Source: Pseudomonas helmanticensis (GTDB lineage: Bacteria > Pseudomonadota > Gammaproteobacteria > Pseudomonadales > Pseudomonadaceae). From it: a stretch of 64,000 nt of DNA. The notes under the pieces were generated by a model. It did not search any database, was not told the origin of the DNA, and was given only the letters and a program-made list of their open reading frames with translations. Where the stretch lies: positions 2,666,001 through 2,730,000 of the forward strand of contig NZ_FXUY01000001.1 of assembly GCF_900182985.1 (NCBI RefSeq), in the 5' to 3' direction. Shown here piece after piece: positions 50,384 to 58,972 of the stretch (within the stretch, counting starts at the first letter, position 1; each line of letters starts with the position of its first letter). A program made the position numbers and the translations under genes.

Positions 50384-51316
50384 TCAATACCCGCGGTTGA
50401 AATCCACTTCGCCGCGCAACGCCTCACTCGCCTGATACGCCTTCAGGTTGTCGACAAACAGCTGCACCATCAACGCCGGTGACGTCGGCGCCGAGCTGTG
50501 CCCGGTCAGCAGCAAGCCCCACGCGGTCCAGAACGGATGACGTTGCGGCAACGGTTCCTGACGGCAGACATCGATCACCGCGCCCGCCAGATGCCCTTCC
50601 TTCAGCGCTTCCACCAGATCCGCATCGACCACCGCGACACCGCGTCCGGCATTGATGAACAACCCGGTCGGCTTGAATTGCCGGAACAGCGCCGCATCGT
50701 AGATATCGTGGGTGTGTTCGGTGTTGGGCAGCAGATTGACCACGTAATCGACTTCGCCGACCAGCCGTGGCAGATCGGCCATCGAGCCGACTTCGACAAA
50801 CGGCGCCTGCTCGCGGGCGCTGCTGGCGATGCCATACAGCTCGACGCCGAACGGCCGCAGAAACTGCGCGACACTCTGGCCGATGTCACCGGTGCCAACG
50901 ATCAGCACCTTGCGTCCGACAAGACTCTGGCCGGTGCGATTGTCCCACTTGCGCTCGACCTGGCTGACCAGACGCGCCAGCACTTCGCGCTCATGACCGA
51001 GCATGTAGGTGAGGACATATTCAGCCATGACCTGGCCAAAAATCCCCACCGCCCGGGTCAGGCGGTAATCGCGACGCAAGCCGTCGGCGAGCAGCGGCGT
51101 GATGCCGGCCCAGGTCGATTGCAGCCATTGTGGCTGATGCCCTTGGCGCAACAGCGTCGCCAACAGATCCGGCTGCCCCAGCCACACCGGGCAATCGGCA
51201 GCCTGACGCGCCAGTTCGGCAGAGTCGCCACTGGTCAGCACTTCGAGTTCCGGCACTGCCTGACGCAGCAGTCGGGCGTATATCGCGTGGTCGTGTTCAG
51301 CAATCAGAACGCGCAT
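50384..51316 (-). CDS. D-2-hydroxyacid dehydrogenase
   Basis: 310 residues from ATG 51316 (AAAGG upstream). NAD(P)-binding motif GRKVLIVGTGDIGQSVAQFL (~residue 135), catalytic Arg in NAGRGVAVVDADLVEAL, Glu in CRQEPLPQRHP and His in LLLTGHSSAPTSP. The order and the GhrA-like length point to the glyoxylate/hydroxypyruvate reductase or related branch. It reduces a 2-keto acid to the D-2-hydroxy acid; substrate not predictable. Monocistronic. Confidence 0.88.
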   Translation of the reverse strand: MRVLIAEHDHAIYARLLRQAVPELEVLTSGDSAELARQAADCPVWLGQPDLLATLLRQGHQPQWLQSTWAGITPLLADGLRRDYRLTRAVGIFGQVMAEYVLTYMLGHEREVLARLVSQVERKWDNRTGQSLVGRKVLIVGTGDIGQSVAQFLRPFGVELYGIASSAREQAPFVEVGSMADLPRLVGEVDYVVNLLPNTEHTHDIYDAALFRQFKPTGLFINAGRGVAVVDADLVEALKEGHLAGAVIDVCRQEPLPQRHPFWTAWGLLLTGHSSAPTSPALMVQLFVDNLKAYQASEALRGEVDFNRGY

Positions 51317-51421
51317 CTTCAAACCTTTCGCAAACCGTGCAGATGGCCACCGGATTCAGGGCGGCCATCGCGGTAAAAACAGTTCCAGGGTTAACCAAGG
51401 CCCAGGACAGGGCCTTGCAGA

Positions 51422-51715
51422 TCAGACCGGATCGTTGCGTCGCAGCAACTCTTCGGGCAAGTGCTCGATGTACTCGTCCTCGGCCGGCGGCATTTGCAGG
51501 TGATAGCCCTGCTTTTCGAGGTTTTCCAGAACCAGGACGATGTCTTCGCTGGCCAGTTTACGCTCGGGCGTCAACACCAGACTGAAGGTAAATATGGCTT
51601 TGCCGAAGGCCGCCATCAGGGCCTCGGGCACGCGTTCCAGCTCATCGCTCTTGAGCACATAGAGATACATGCCCTTGCGCTTCGAGCTTTGGTAAATAGA
51701 GCAAATACGTTTCAA
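51422..51715 (-). CDS. YcgL family protein (UPF0745)
   Basis: 97 residues starting at a TTG ([12 protein letters not shown]) that overlaps the rnd stop codon as TTGA, a translational-coupling arrangement. Family features: [24 protein letters not shown] and [34 protein letters not shown]. Function unknown; found next to rnd in many gammaproteobacteria. The TTG is unusual but the overlap and homologue N-termini support it. Confidence 0.9.
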   Translation of the reverse strand: MKRICSIYQSSKRKGMYLYVLKSDELERVPEALMAAFGKAIFTFSLVLTPERKLASEDIVLVLENLEKQGYHLQMPPAEDEYIEHLPEELLRRNDPV

Positions 51716-52845
51716 GGCTGTTCTCCGGCGGTGGCCAGGCTGTCGAGCAGCTTCTGGCCCATGAGTTCGCGGCGCCAGCCACGCAACGACTCAGGCAATT
51801 GGTAAGGACCCTCGGGGTAGCCGCTTTTGACCAGGGCTTCGAGGGTTTTCTTGCGCAGCATCAATTCCGGGGCGATATCGAGGCGTTCAGCTTCGGCCTG
51901 ACCCAGTGCGCGCAGTTGTTTGATCAACGCGGCGGCTTCGATCGGCAACGGTTCCGCCACGGCAGGTGGCCACTGATCAGGCCCCACACTGCCAGAGCGC
52001 TTGATCAGATCAAGCAGAAATTGACCGTCCTGACGCACGGTACGCGGGTGCATGTCTTCGATCTTGCCCAGCGCCGCGAGGTTGTCCGGTTGCGTGCGGG
52101 CCAGCGGCCACAGCGAATGCTCACGAACAATTCGGTTGCGCGGCAGATCCCGGGCACGGGCTTCGGTTTCACGCCAGGCGCACAGTTCACGCAGAACCGC
52201 CAATTGCGCGCGCGAGAGTTTCCACGCCAGTTTGGCCTCGCGGTAAACCTCGTACGGATCGCTTTCACGGCGCAGGTTGGCAACCAGTTCGGCGCCGTCC
52301 TCCAGCACCCAGGCGAACTTGTCGTCAGACAGTTTCGGCCGCAGTTGTACGAAAACTTCCGCCAGGTGCACGGCGTCTTCGGCGGCGTAGCTGATCTGGG
52401 TTTCGGACAGTGGTCGCTGCAACCAGTCGGAGCGCGTCTCGCCCTTCGGCAGTTCGATACCGAGCACCGCTTGCACCAGGCGCGAATAGCCCATGGAGAA
52501 ACCGAGGTTCAGGTAAGCGGCGGCCAATTGTGTGTCGAACATCGGCGCCGGCAGGCTGCCGGTCAAGCGCAACAGCACTTCGAGGTCTTCGCTGCAGGCG
52601 TGCAGGACTTTGAGTACGGCCGGGTTTTCCAGCAATGCGGCGAGCGGTTGCCAGGCATTGATGGTCAGCGGATCAATCAGGTAGGCGCGTTTGCCGTCGC
52701 CGACCTGCAACAGGCCGGCAATCGGGTAGAAGGTGTCGACCCGCATGAATTCGGTGTCGAGGGCAACGAAAGGCAACTGCTGCCACTCGGCGCAAAACTG
52801 CGCGAGGCTATCGTTGTCGCGAATCCAGTGAATATCGATGGCCAC
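51712..52845 (-). CDS. rnd: Ribonuclease D
   Basis: 377 residues from a GTG preceded by AGGGAGAG. DEDDy exonuclease motifs: [11 protein letters not shown] (Exo I, Asp and Glu), [16 protein letters not shown] (Exo II Asp), and [14 protein letters not shown] with Tyr-x3-Asp (Exo III); C-terminal HRDC domains follow ([22 protein letters not shown] and the repeat). RNase D trims the 3' ends of tRNA precursors and other stable RNAs. Upstream of, and coupled to, ycgL. Confidence 0.95.
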   Translation of the reverse strand: MAIDIHWIRDNDSLAQFCAEWQQLPFVALDTEFMRVDTFYPIAGLLQVGDGKRAYLIDPLTINAWQPLAALLENPAVLKVLHACSEDLEVLLRLTGSLPAPMFDTQLAAAYLNLGFSMGYSRLVQAVLGIELPKGETRSDWLQRPLSETQISYAAEDAVHLAEVFVQLRPKLSDDKFAWVLEDGAELVANLRRESDPYEVYREAKLAWKLSRAQLAVLRELCAWRETEARARDLPRNRIVREHSLWPLARTQPDNLAALGKIEDMHPRTVRQDGQFLLDLIKRSGSVGPDQWPPAVAEPLPIEAAALIKQLRALGQAEAERLDIAPELMLRKKTLEALVKSGYPEGPYQLPESLRGWRRELMGQKLLDSLATAGEQP

Positions 52846-52982
52846 ACGGCTCTCCCTTGAAGAATGGCGCGCAGTATATATCGCCACTGGCGATTTACGC
52901 GCCTGCGAAGGGCAAGAGCTGTAACGAAATGTCCTGCCCAAGAGCAAGAATAGTCTGACAGAAGGATCAAACGCGGCCATTA

Positions 52983-53081
52983 CCTGTAGGAGCTGCCGAA
53001 GGCTGCGATCTTTTGATCCTGTTATTGAAGATCAAAAGATCGTCCGAACGCGGCCCGAACCTTTGGCAGCTCCTACAGGGG
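52983..53081. repeat. Hybrid BIME, copy 1 (eptA 3' flank)
   Basis: Left arm is a normal family A arm (CTGTAGGAGCTGCCGAAGGC); the right arm carries an 17-base replacement, GATCGTCCGAACGCGGCCCG then AACCTTTGGCAGCTCCTACA, not found in other copies except 54926-55030. Confidence 0.92.
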
Positions 53082-53087
53082 AATGTT

Positions 53088-54737
53088 TCAGTCCTTGGCC
53101 AGGACGCCGTCGATCACGGCGCCACGGCAGCCGGCGAACATGTCCAGACCCGGCTGATACACCGAACTCTTCACTTCCAGAAGGCCGAGCATCGAATGGA
53201 ACAGGTTGTCCTGGCTCAGCGGTTTGTCGCGGCTCATTTGCAGGCAATGAGTGTCGACCGAATAGGCCTTCTGATAGCTATCGGAGAACCACGCCAGCAT
53301 CGCTACGTGTTTCTGTTGCTCCGGCGCCAGCATGTAAGGCGTGCCGTGCAGGAACAGGTTGTACTCGCCCAGCGATTCGCCGTGATCGGACAGATACAAC
53401 ATGGCGGTATCGACCTTGTCCTGATTGTTGCGCAACACGTCGATCAGGCTCGACAGCACATGATCGGTGTACACCAGCGTGTTGTCGTAGCCGTTGACGA
53501 TACTTTCGCGGCTGCAATTGTTCAGCGCGTTACTTTCACAGACCGGGGTGAAGTGCTCGTACTCTTTTGGATAACGCTTGAAGTATTCCGGGCCGTGGCT
53601 GCCCATCTGGTGCAGAACCAGCACGGTGTCTTTGTCCAGATGATCAATAAAGCTTTGCAGGCCTTGCAGAAGAATTTCGTCACGGCATTCGCTGTTGGCA
53701 CACAGGGTCGGGTCTTTCAAGTTGCTGACATCCTGCACCGTCACGCGATCACAGGTACCTTTGCAGCCTGACTGGTTATCGCGCCAGATCACATCGATAC
53801 CAGCACGTTTGAGCACGTCGAGCAGGCCTTCTTCGTTCTTCGCCTTGCTCGCGTCGTAATCCTTGCGCCCCATGTTGGAGAACATGCACGGCACCGAGAC
53901 AGCGGTTTCCGTGCCACAGGAATGCACGTCGGTGAAGGCAATCAGCCCGGTTTCCTTGTCGAGTTGCGGCGTGGTGTCCCGGTTGTAGCCGAGGATGCCA
54001 AAGTTCTCGGCACGCGCACTTTCACCCACCACCAGTACCGTCAGCGATTTACGCGGCTGCAGCTTCACATCGGGATTACGCTGAGCGTCTTCACCAATCT
54101 TGATAAACGGTTGCTCTGCCGAAGCCACCAGCTCGCGAAGATAGCCGGCCGATGCGCCAATGTAGTTGCTCGGCACCAGCATCAAACGAATTTCATGGTG
54201 ATTGCGAAACAGCGACGATAACCCTTGGTAGTTAGCCAGTGCAACACCACCGATGACTGCTGTCGACGCCACACTGACAATAACCTTACTGAACAACTCG
54301 CGGTGCCAGCGACGATAGTTGACCGGCACTTTCCACAACAACCATGACGGCAAGACACCGAGCAATACTATATAAGCCAACAACTTCAACGACAGCAGAT
54401 CGCGCACTTCGGTGATATTGGTTTCGGCGAAGTTTCTAAACATCCCCGCATCAATCATCACGCCATACTGGCTCATGAAATAAGCCACGCCGGCGCTGAG
54501 CAAAAACATCAACGTCAGAACCGGTTTAAGCAGTGGCCGAAAGGCCAGGAACGTCAGCACAATGTTGAACGCCGCAAAGATCATCACCGCGAAAGCCACG
54601 CGCATGGCGATGCCTTTGCCGTCTGCGGCAGTGATGTCGAACAGATGCTGCCAGAGCACGAAATTGAAACCGATCAAAAGAAAGGCGCTGGCAATCAACG
54701 TCACCCATTCCGGGCGCACGGCTTTTAACTTCAACAT
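53088..54737 (-). CDS. eptA: Phosphoethanolamine transferase, EptA family
   Basis: 549 residues, ~EptA length, with five N-terminal membrane helices (first: EWVTLIASAFLLIGFNFVLW) and a C-terminal sulfatase-fold periplasmic domain. Catalytic Thr is in HSCGTETAVSVPCMF; zinc ligands appear in VVGESARAENFGILGYNRD (Glu) and YLSDHGESLGEY (Asp, His). Periplasmic Cys pairs (GCKGTCD, LCANSECRD, NNCSRES) are typical. EptA adds phosphoethanolamine to lipid A phosphates, reducing polymyxin binding. The ATG at 54737 is 11 bases after GGGAAG. The gene lies between two copies of the same hybrid BIME. Confidence 0.92.
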   Translation of the reverse strand: MLKLKAVRPEWVTLIASAFLLIGFNFVLWQHLFDITAADGKGIAMRVAFAVMIFAAFNIVLTFLAFRPLLKPVLTLMFLLSAGVAYFMSQYGVMIDAGMFRNFAETNITEVRDLLSLKLLAYIVLLGVLPSWLLWKVPVNYRRWHRELFSKVIVSVASTAVIGGVALANYQGLSSLFRNHHEIRLMLVPSNYIGASAGYLRELVASAEQPFIKIGEDAQRNPDVKLQPRKSLTVLVVGESARAENFGILGYNRDTTPQLDKETGLIAFTDVHSCGTETAVSVPCMFSNMGRKDYDASKAKNEEGLLDVLKRAGIDVIWRDNQSGCKGTCDRVTVQDVSNLKDPTLCANSECRDEILLQGLQSFIDHLDKDTVLVLHQMGSHGPEYFKRYPKEYEHFTPVCESNALNNCSRESIVNGYDNTLVYTDHVLSSLIDVLRNNQDKVDTAMLYLSDHGESLGEYNLFLHGTPYMLAPEQQKHVAMLAWFSDSYQKAYSVDTHCLQMSRDKPLSQDNLFHSMLGLLEVKSSVYQPGLDMFAGCRGAVIDGVLAKD

Positions 54738-54925
54738 AAAGGTAATTACTTCCCGAAAGGACGCGCCTCGGTTATTTGTGAAAATTTCATTAACCAAGGC
54801 GTGACAGACTTTAAGCAGGCAACCATCAATTTTTTGTGAAAAAGACGCCAACGATTAGTTGGCTTGTCGGAATACTCTGAAACATGCCAAGCATTTGAGA
54901 ATGATTCAGCTTTTATTCAGAAAAC

Positions 54926-55030
54926 ACCCCTGTAGGAGCTGCCGCAGGCTGCGATCTTTTGATCTTGATCCTGCTTCAAGATCAAAAGATCGTCCGAACG
55001 CGGCCCGAACCTTCGGCAGCTCCTACAGGC
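54926..55030. repeat. Hybrid BIME, copy 2 (eptA 5' flank)
   Basis: Left arm CTGTAGGAGCTGCCGCAGGC, right arm GATCGTCCGAACGCGGCCCG and AACCTTCGGCAGCTCCTACA. The last ~50 bases differ from copy 1 by one base, and both copies have the same orientation, giving direct repeats about 1.9 kb apart. Confidence 0.92.
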
Positions 55031-55130
55031 GTCGTAGCGGGTATTTGATTTTTAGGTTGCGGGGCGGGTTTTCTGGTTTGCGCGGCGGTGACGGGGCTGC
55101 GCTAAATCGTCAGCTCCGCTCAAAGGTCCG

Positions 55131-56321
55131 ATGATGGAAAACGTCCGCACCACCACCGCCCGCCCAGCAGTCTGGCTGATGTTCGCGATCATACTCGTCG
55201 CGCTCAACCTGCGTCCTTCGATGGCGGCGGTCGGGCCGTTGCTCTCGGCGATTCGTGGTGACATTGCGTTGAGTTTCAGCCTCGCCTCGCTGTTGACCAT
55301 GCTGCCGGTGATGGCGATGGGGCTGGCGATGTTTTTCGGCATTCGCATCAGTCAGCGTCTCGGCGAACTGCGCACCGTACTGCTGTCGTTACTGATCATC
55401 GGATTGGCGACGCTGTCGCGGCTGATGATCGACTCTGCTGCCGAATTGATTGCCAGCGCCGTGCTGGCGGGCATTGGCATTGCGCTGATTCAGGCATTGA
55501 TGCCGGCGCTGATCAAATCGCGCTTCCCCGACAACGTGGCGCTATGCATGGGCTTGTACGTCACTTCGATCATGGGCGGTGCGGCCATCGCGGCGTCGTT
55601 CGCGCCACTGATGCTGGCGCACACCGGCAGTTGGCGGATCGCACTGGCTGTCTGGGCTGCGTTGGCATTGCTGGCCTTTGTGTCTGGCTGGACGCAGCGT
55701 AAAAATCTGTCATCCCCGGCTGCCGTGGCGACACAGAAAGAGTCGTTCTTCAACAATTCCCGCGCCTGGCTACTCGCAATCTTCTTTGGCTTGGGCACGG
55801 CGTCCTACACCTGTGTGCTCGCCTGGCTGGCGCCGTACTACGTGGAAAAGGGCTGGAGTGAACAAAACGCAGGGCTGCTGTTAGGTTTTCTGACGGCGAT
55901 GGAGGTGATTTCCGGCCTGGTAGTGCCGGCCATCGCCAATCGCAGCCGTGACCGGCGCGGGGTGCTGATGGCCTTGCTCGGGCTGATCATCGCCGGTTTC
56001 TGCGGTTTGATCCTCAGTCCGCAACATCTCAGCCTGCTCTGGCTCTGTTTGTTGGGGCTGGGCATTGGCGGGCTGTTTCCGATGAGTCTGATCGTCTCGC
56101 TGGATCATCTCGATAACCCGCAACGCGCCGGGGGCCTGACGGCTTTTGTGCAAGGCATCGGTTACCTGATTGCCGGGCTCTCGCCGTTGATGGCCGGGAT
56201 TGTCCGCGATCAATTAGGCAGTTTCGAATGGGCCTGGTGGTCGCTGACGGCGGTGATGGTGATCATGCTGTTGATGGTGTGGCGCTTCGATCCCCGGCAT
56301 TACACGCGGCATTTTGACTGA
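55131..56321 (+). CDS. MFS transporter, CynX/NimT type
   Basis: 396 residues with ~12 membrane helices. The CynX/NimT family is recognised by FAIILVALNLRPSMAAVGPLLSAI in helix 1 and the GLPMSLIVSL-like FPMSLIVSLDHLDNPQRAGGLTAFVQGIGYL in the second half. Related proteins carry cyanate or 2-nitroimidazole-like compounds; substrate here is unknown. Two ATGs in tandem (55131 and 55134). A LysR gene lies 185 bases downstream in the same direction and may be its regulator. Sits right of the eptA-flanking BIME. Confidence 0.87.
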   Translation: MMENVRTTTARPAVWLMFAIILVALNLRPSMAAVGPLLSAIRGDIALSFSLASLLTMLPVMAMGLAMFFGIRISQRLGELRTVLLSLLIIGLATLSRLMIDSAAELIASAVLAGIGIALIQALMPALIKSRFPDNVALCMGLYVTSIMGGAAIAASFAPLMLAHTGSWRIALAVWAALALLAFVSGWTQRKNLSSPAAVATQKESFFNNSRAWLLAIFFGLGTASYTCVLAWLAPYYVEKGWSEQNAGLLLGFLTAMEVISGLVVPAIANRSRDRRGVLMALLGLIIAGFCGLILSPQHLSLLWLCLLGLGIGGLFPMSLIVSLDHLDNPQRAGGLTAFVQGIGYLIAGLSPLMAGIVRDQLGSFEWAWWSLTAVMVIMLLMVWRFDPRHYTRHFD

Positions 56322-56506
56322 ACCGACTAGAGGCCTCTGGCCATGTTTTAGCCCTTTGTCGGACGACGTCGTGTTGCTAAAAGTTTCTGTCCCACAACTG
56401 TCCGTGAAATGTCCTACAAGGCTTTGTCCTGGCACCATCGTTCCGTTAGGATCGTTCGCACACGTTTGCGCGGATTCAGCGCAAGGAGCACAGCGGGACG
56501 GAACGG

Positions 56507-57442
56507 ATGCTGAACAGTAACTTGCTTCGAAAGCTCGACATGCAGGATCTCATGGTGTTTATCGCCGTGTATGAGCAAAGCAGCGTCACCGATGTCTCGG
56601 AAACGCTGTTTGTCAGCCAGTCCACCGTCAGTTACTGCCTGAAGAAACTGCGCACCAGTTTTGAAGACGAGTTGTTCATCAACACGCGCACCGGCATGCG
56701 GCCGACCTACAAGGCCAGCAGCATGTACGGCCATGTGCAGAAGATCCTCGAAAGCATCAACCTGTGTCATGCCGGTGCCCCGGCGTTCGACCCGAGCCAG
56801 CAGGCCGTCACGTTCAATATCTGTGCCCCGGAATACTTCGAGCAACTGATCCTGCCACGGCTGTTGAAGCGCTTCGATTTCGATGACTTGCCAGTGATGG
56901 TCAACATGCACAAGTTTGAAACCGACGTGCCGGCCGATGAGTTGCGCGATGGCAGCCTCGACCTGGTGATCAGTTTCGGCCCCAACTTCCACCGCCATCA
57001 CACCGACCTCAAGTCACGGATGTTGCTCGAAGACGATCTGGTCTGCGTCTTCGACAAACGTGCCACGCCGCTGGAACCGCGCCTGAGTCTGCAGGCCTTT
57101 ACCGAGCGGCGGCACGTGTTTCCGACACCGTGGACCTCGACCACCAACATGGTCGACGGCTGGCTGGCACGGCAAGCGCAGAAACGCCAGATTGTCGCGC
57201 GCTCGAACAGTTATAGCGCCGCGTTGAAGATGATCACCGGCACCGATTTCATCCTCACCCTGCCCCGGCGCATTCAGCGTCTGCTCACCAACGAAGCGGT
57301 GTTCAATCACTGTGAGGCGCCGAACGGCTTGCCGGGGTTCACCCTCGACATGCAGTGGAGCCAGACGGTCGATCAGGACAGCGCCAATGTCTGGCTGCGC
57401 GAACAAGTGATCAAGGTGTGCAGTGAGCTGGAAGCGGCCTGA
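56507..57442 (+). CDS. LysR-family transcriptional regulator
   Basis: 311 residues. N-terminal HTH (VYEQSSVTDVSETLFVSQSTVSYCLKKLRTSF) and effector domain (LDLVISFGPNFHRHH). The ATG follows the sequence GGGACGGAACGG. It is convergent with the CHMI-family gene, three bases between stop codons. Possible target: the upstream CynX-type carrier gene (same direction), which would be unusual, since LysR genes are normally divergent from targets. Inducer unknown. Confidence 0.88.
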   Translation: MLNSNLLRKLDMQDLMVFIAVYEQSSVTDVSETLFVSQSTVSYCLKKLRTSFEDELFINTRTGMRPTYKASSMYGHVQKILESINLCHAGAPAFDPSQQAVTFNICAPEYFEQLILPRLLKRFDFDDLPVMVNMHKFETDVPADELRDGSLDLVISFGPNFHRHHTDLKSRMLLEDDLVCVFDKRATPLEPRLSLQAFTERRHVFPTPWTSTTNMVDGWLARQAQKRQIVARSNSYSAALKMITGTDFILTLPRRIQRLLTNEAVFNHCEAPNGLPGFTLDMQWSQTVDQDSANVWLREQVIKVCSELEAA

Positions 57443-57445
57443 GGC

Positions 57446-57811
57446 TTAAACGCCGATGGCGGTTTTGCTGTAGGACTCGCGTTCGATGTCGACCAACTCG
57501 ACACACAACTGCACTTCGAGCCCGGCCGGCCATTCGCAGAGATCCTGCAACACCGCCAGCAAACTCTGCGACAGCTGTTTCTTGATCTCCGCTGAACGAC
57601 CGCTGAGCAGCGCCAGTTTCACGTAGACAAAGGCGCGCTCGGCCATTGCCGTGCCGACCTTGAACGTCTCGACTTTGGTCGCGCGGCTCTTGATATCGAA
57701 CTCCGCCGCGAACTGACCGGACCCCACCAACGTATTGTTGAGCCGGATCAAAGCGACGTCGGCGTTCAACTGCGGCAGGTTGGCGGTGTATTCCAAGTGC
57801 AGGTGTGGCAT
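57446..57811 (-). CDS. 5-carboxymethyl-2-hydroxymuconate isomerase family protein
   Basis: 121 residues beginning MPHLHLEYT, so the catalytic Pro becomes the N-terminal residue (Pro1 after Met removal), as in tautomerase-fold CHMI (HpcD/HpaF) enzymes. KVGTAMAERAFVYVKLALLSGRSAEIKKQLS is the core. In homoprotocatechuate degradation CHMI isomerises carboxymethyl-hydroxymuconate; but no other hpc/hpa genes are in the window, so this may be a stand-alone relative. ATG follows GGAG. Confidence 0.85.
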   Translation of the reverse strand: MPHLHLEYTANLPQLNADVALIRLNNTLVGSGQFAAEFDIKSRATKVETFKVGTAMAERAFVYVKLALLSGRSAEIKKQLSQSLLAVLQDLCEWPAGLEVQLCVELVDIERESYSKTAIGV

Positions 57812-57875
57812 CGGGAGGCTCCAGTGAGTCAGCGGAAAGTTCGTACATATACCACAAGCAGCTCTGCGCATTTTT

Positions 57876-57968
57876 CCCTGTAGGAGCTGTCGAGTGAAAC
57901 GAGGCTGCGATCTTTTGATCTTGAGATTCAAAGATCAAAAGATCGCAGCGTGCCGCAGCTCCTACAGG
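57876..57968. repeat. REP/BIME, family A, left arm rearranged
   Basis: Right arm (AGATCAAAAGATCGCAGCGT, GCCGCAGCTCCTACAG) is near normal; left arm reads TGTAGGAGCTGTCGAGTGAA ACGAGGCTGCGATC, with an inserted GAGTGAAACGA. It lies between a LysR gene and the CHMI-family gene. Confidence 0.85.
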
Positions 57969-57979
57969 TGCGGTGTTGA

Positions 57980-58900
57980 TCAGGATGGAATCACCGGTCG
58001 TTCACTCATGAAAGCTTCCAGCCTTGAACGCAACCAACGCTCGGCCGGATCGCTGTCGACATGGCTGAGCCAGACCATCGACAGGTCCAGTGTCGGCGTC
58101 TTGAACGGAAACGGTTCCTTGAACAGCAATCCCGAGGTGGCCATCGCGGCGGCGGTGTAATCCGGCAGGCTGGCGATCAGATCGGTACCAGCCAGCAACG
58201 CCGGCAACGCGCTGTATTGCGGCACCGACAGCACCACCTGGCGAGTGCGCCCGAGTTCCGCCAGCCATTCATCAGCGAAACCACTGACATTCGCCGTGTG
58301 CGACACCAGTACGTGCGGCCGTGCGCAATATTCGTCGAGAGTCAGCGGAGTAGCCGAGGCATCGGCACGCAGGATGCTCGGCTGAATATGCCGCAGCAGT
58401 TTGCGCTTGGCATTGGCCGGCAGGCCACGGGTCTGGCTGATGCCGACGGTGATGTCGCCGGCGGCGAGCAGATCGGGAATCCGCCAGTAATCGACATGCT
58501 GCACGACAAACACCACGTTCGGCGCTTCCTGGCGCAAGGCGCGCAACAGCGGCGGCAGCAAGCCGAACTCGACGTCGTCGGACAGGCCGATGCGAAAGGT
58601 CATGGTGCTGACCGCCGGATCGAAATCGCGGGTCAGGCTCAGTGCCACCGACAGTGAGTCGAGCGCAGGCTTGAGATGGCGAAAGATATCCTCGGCGCGG
58701 GCCGTCGGCTCCATGCGATGGCCGACGCGGATGAACAGCGGATCGTTGAGCATCGTGCGCAGGCGATTGAGCGCCGAGCTGATGGTCGGCTGGCCGAGGA
58801 ACAGTTTCTCCGCCGCCCGGGTCACGTTGCGCTCGAGCATCAAGGTCTCGAACACCACCATCAGGTTGATGTCGGCCTTGCGTAGTTCATTGCGGTTCAT
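57980..58900 (-). CDS. LysR-family transcriptional regulator
   Basis: 306 residues from ATG 58900 preceded by GGGAG. HTH at residues ~15-50 (LMLERNVTRAAEKLFLGQPTISSALNRLRTMLNDPLFIRVG), of the NodD/NahR-like subgroup in which the first helix is followed by NVTRAAEKLF. Effector domain from ~90. It overlaps no neighbour; the gtr-like operon lies downstream of its start (stop of DUF6311 gene is 73 bases away), on the same strand. Target unknown. Confidence 0.88.
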   Translation of the reverse strand: MNRNELRKADINLMVVFETLMLERNVTRAAEKLFLGQPTISSALNRLRTMLNDPLFIRVGHRMEPTARAEDIFRHLKPALDSLSVALSLTRDFDPAVSTMTFRIGLSDDVEFGLLPPLLRALRQEAPNVVFVVQHVDYWRIPDLLAAGDITVGISQTRGLPANAKRKLLRHIQPSILRADASATPLTLDEYCARPHVLVSHTANVSGFADEWLAELGRTRQVVLSVPQYSALPALLAGTDLIASLPDYTAAAMATSGLLFKEPFPFKTPTLDLSMVWLSHVDSDPAERWLRSRLEAFMSERPVIPS

Positions 58901-58972
58901 CCATTGCTCCCCGATCCCCAGTCTGAAGGGCAGTGTAGAAAGGTCCGCCGACAACGTCTATGCGGACACGGC

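Noticed and set aside
830..55030. Clustered short repeats resembling a CRISPR array
   Set aside because: Units are dispersed over kilobases, palindromic, and paired in inverted orientation; there are no regular spacers and no cas genes. They are REP/BIME-type elements.
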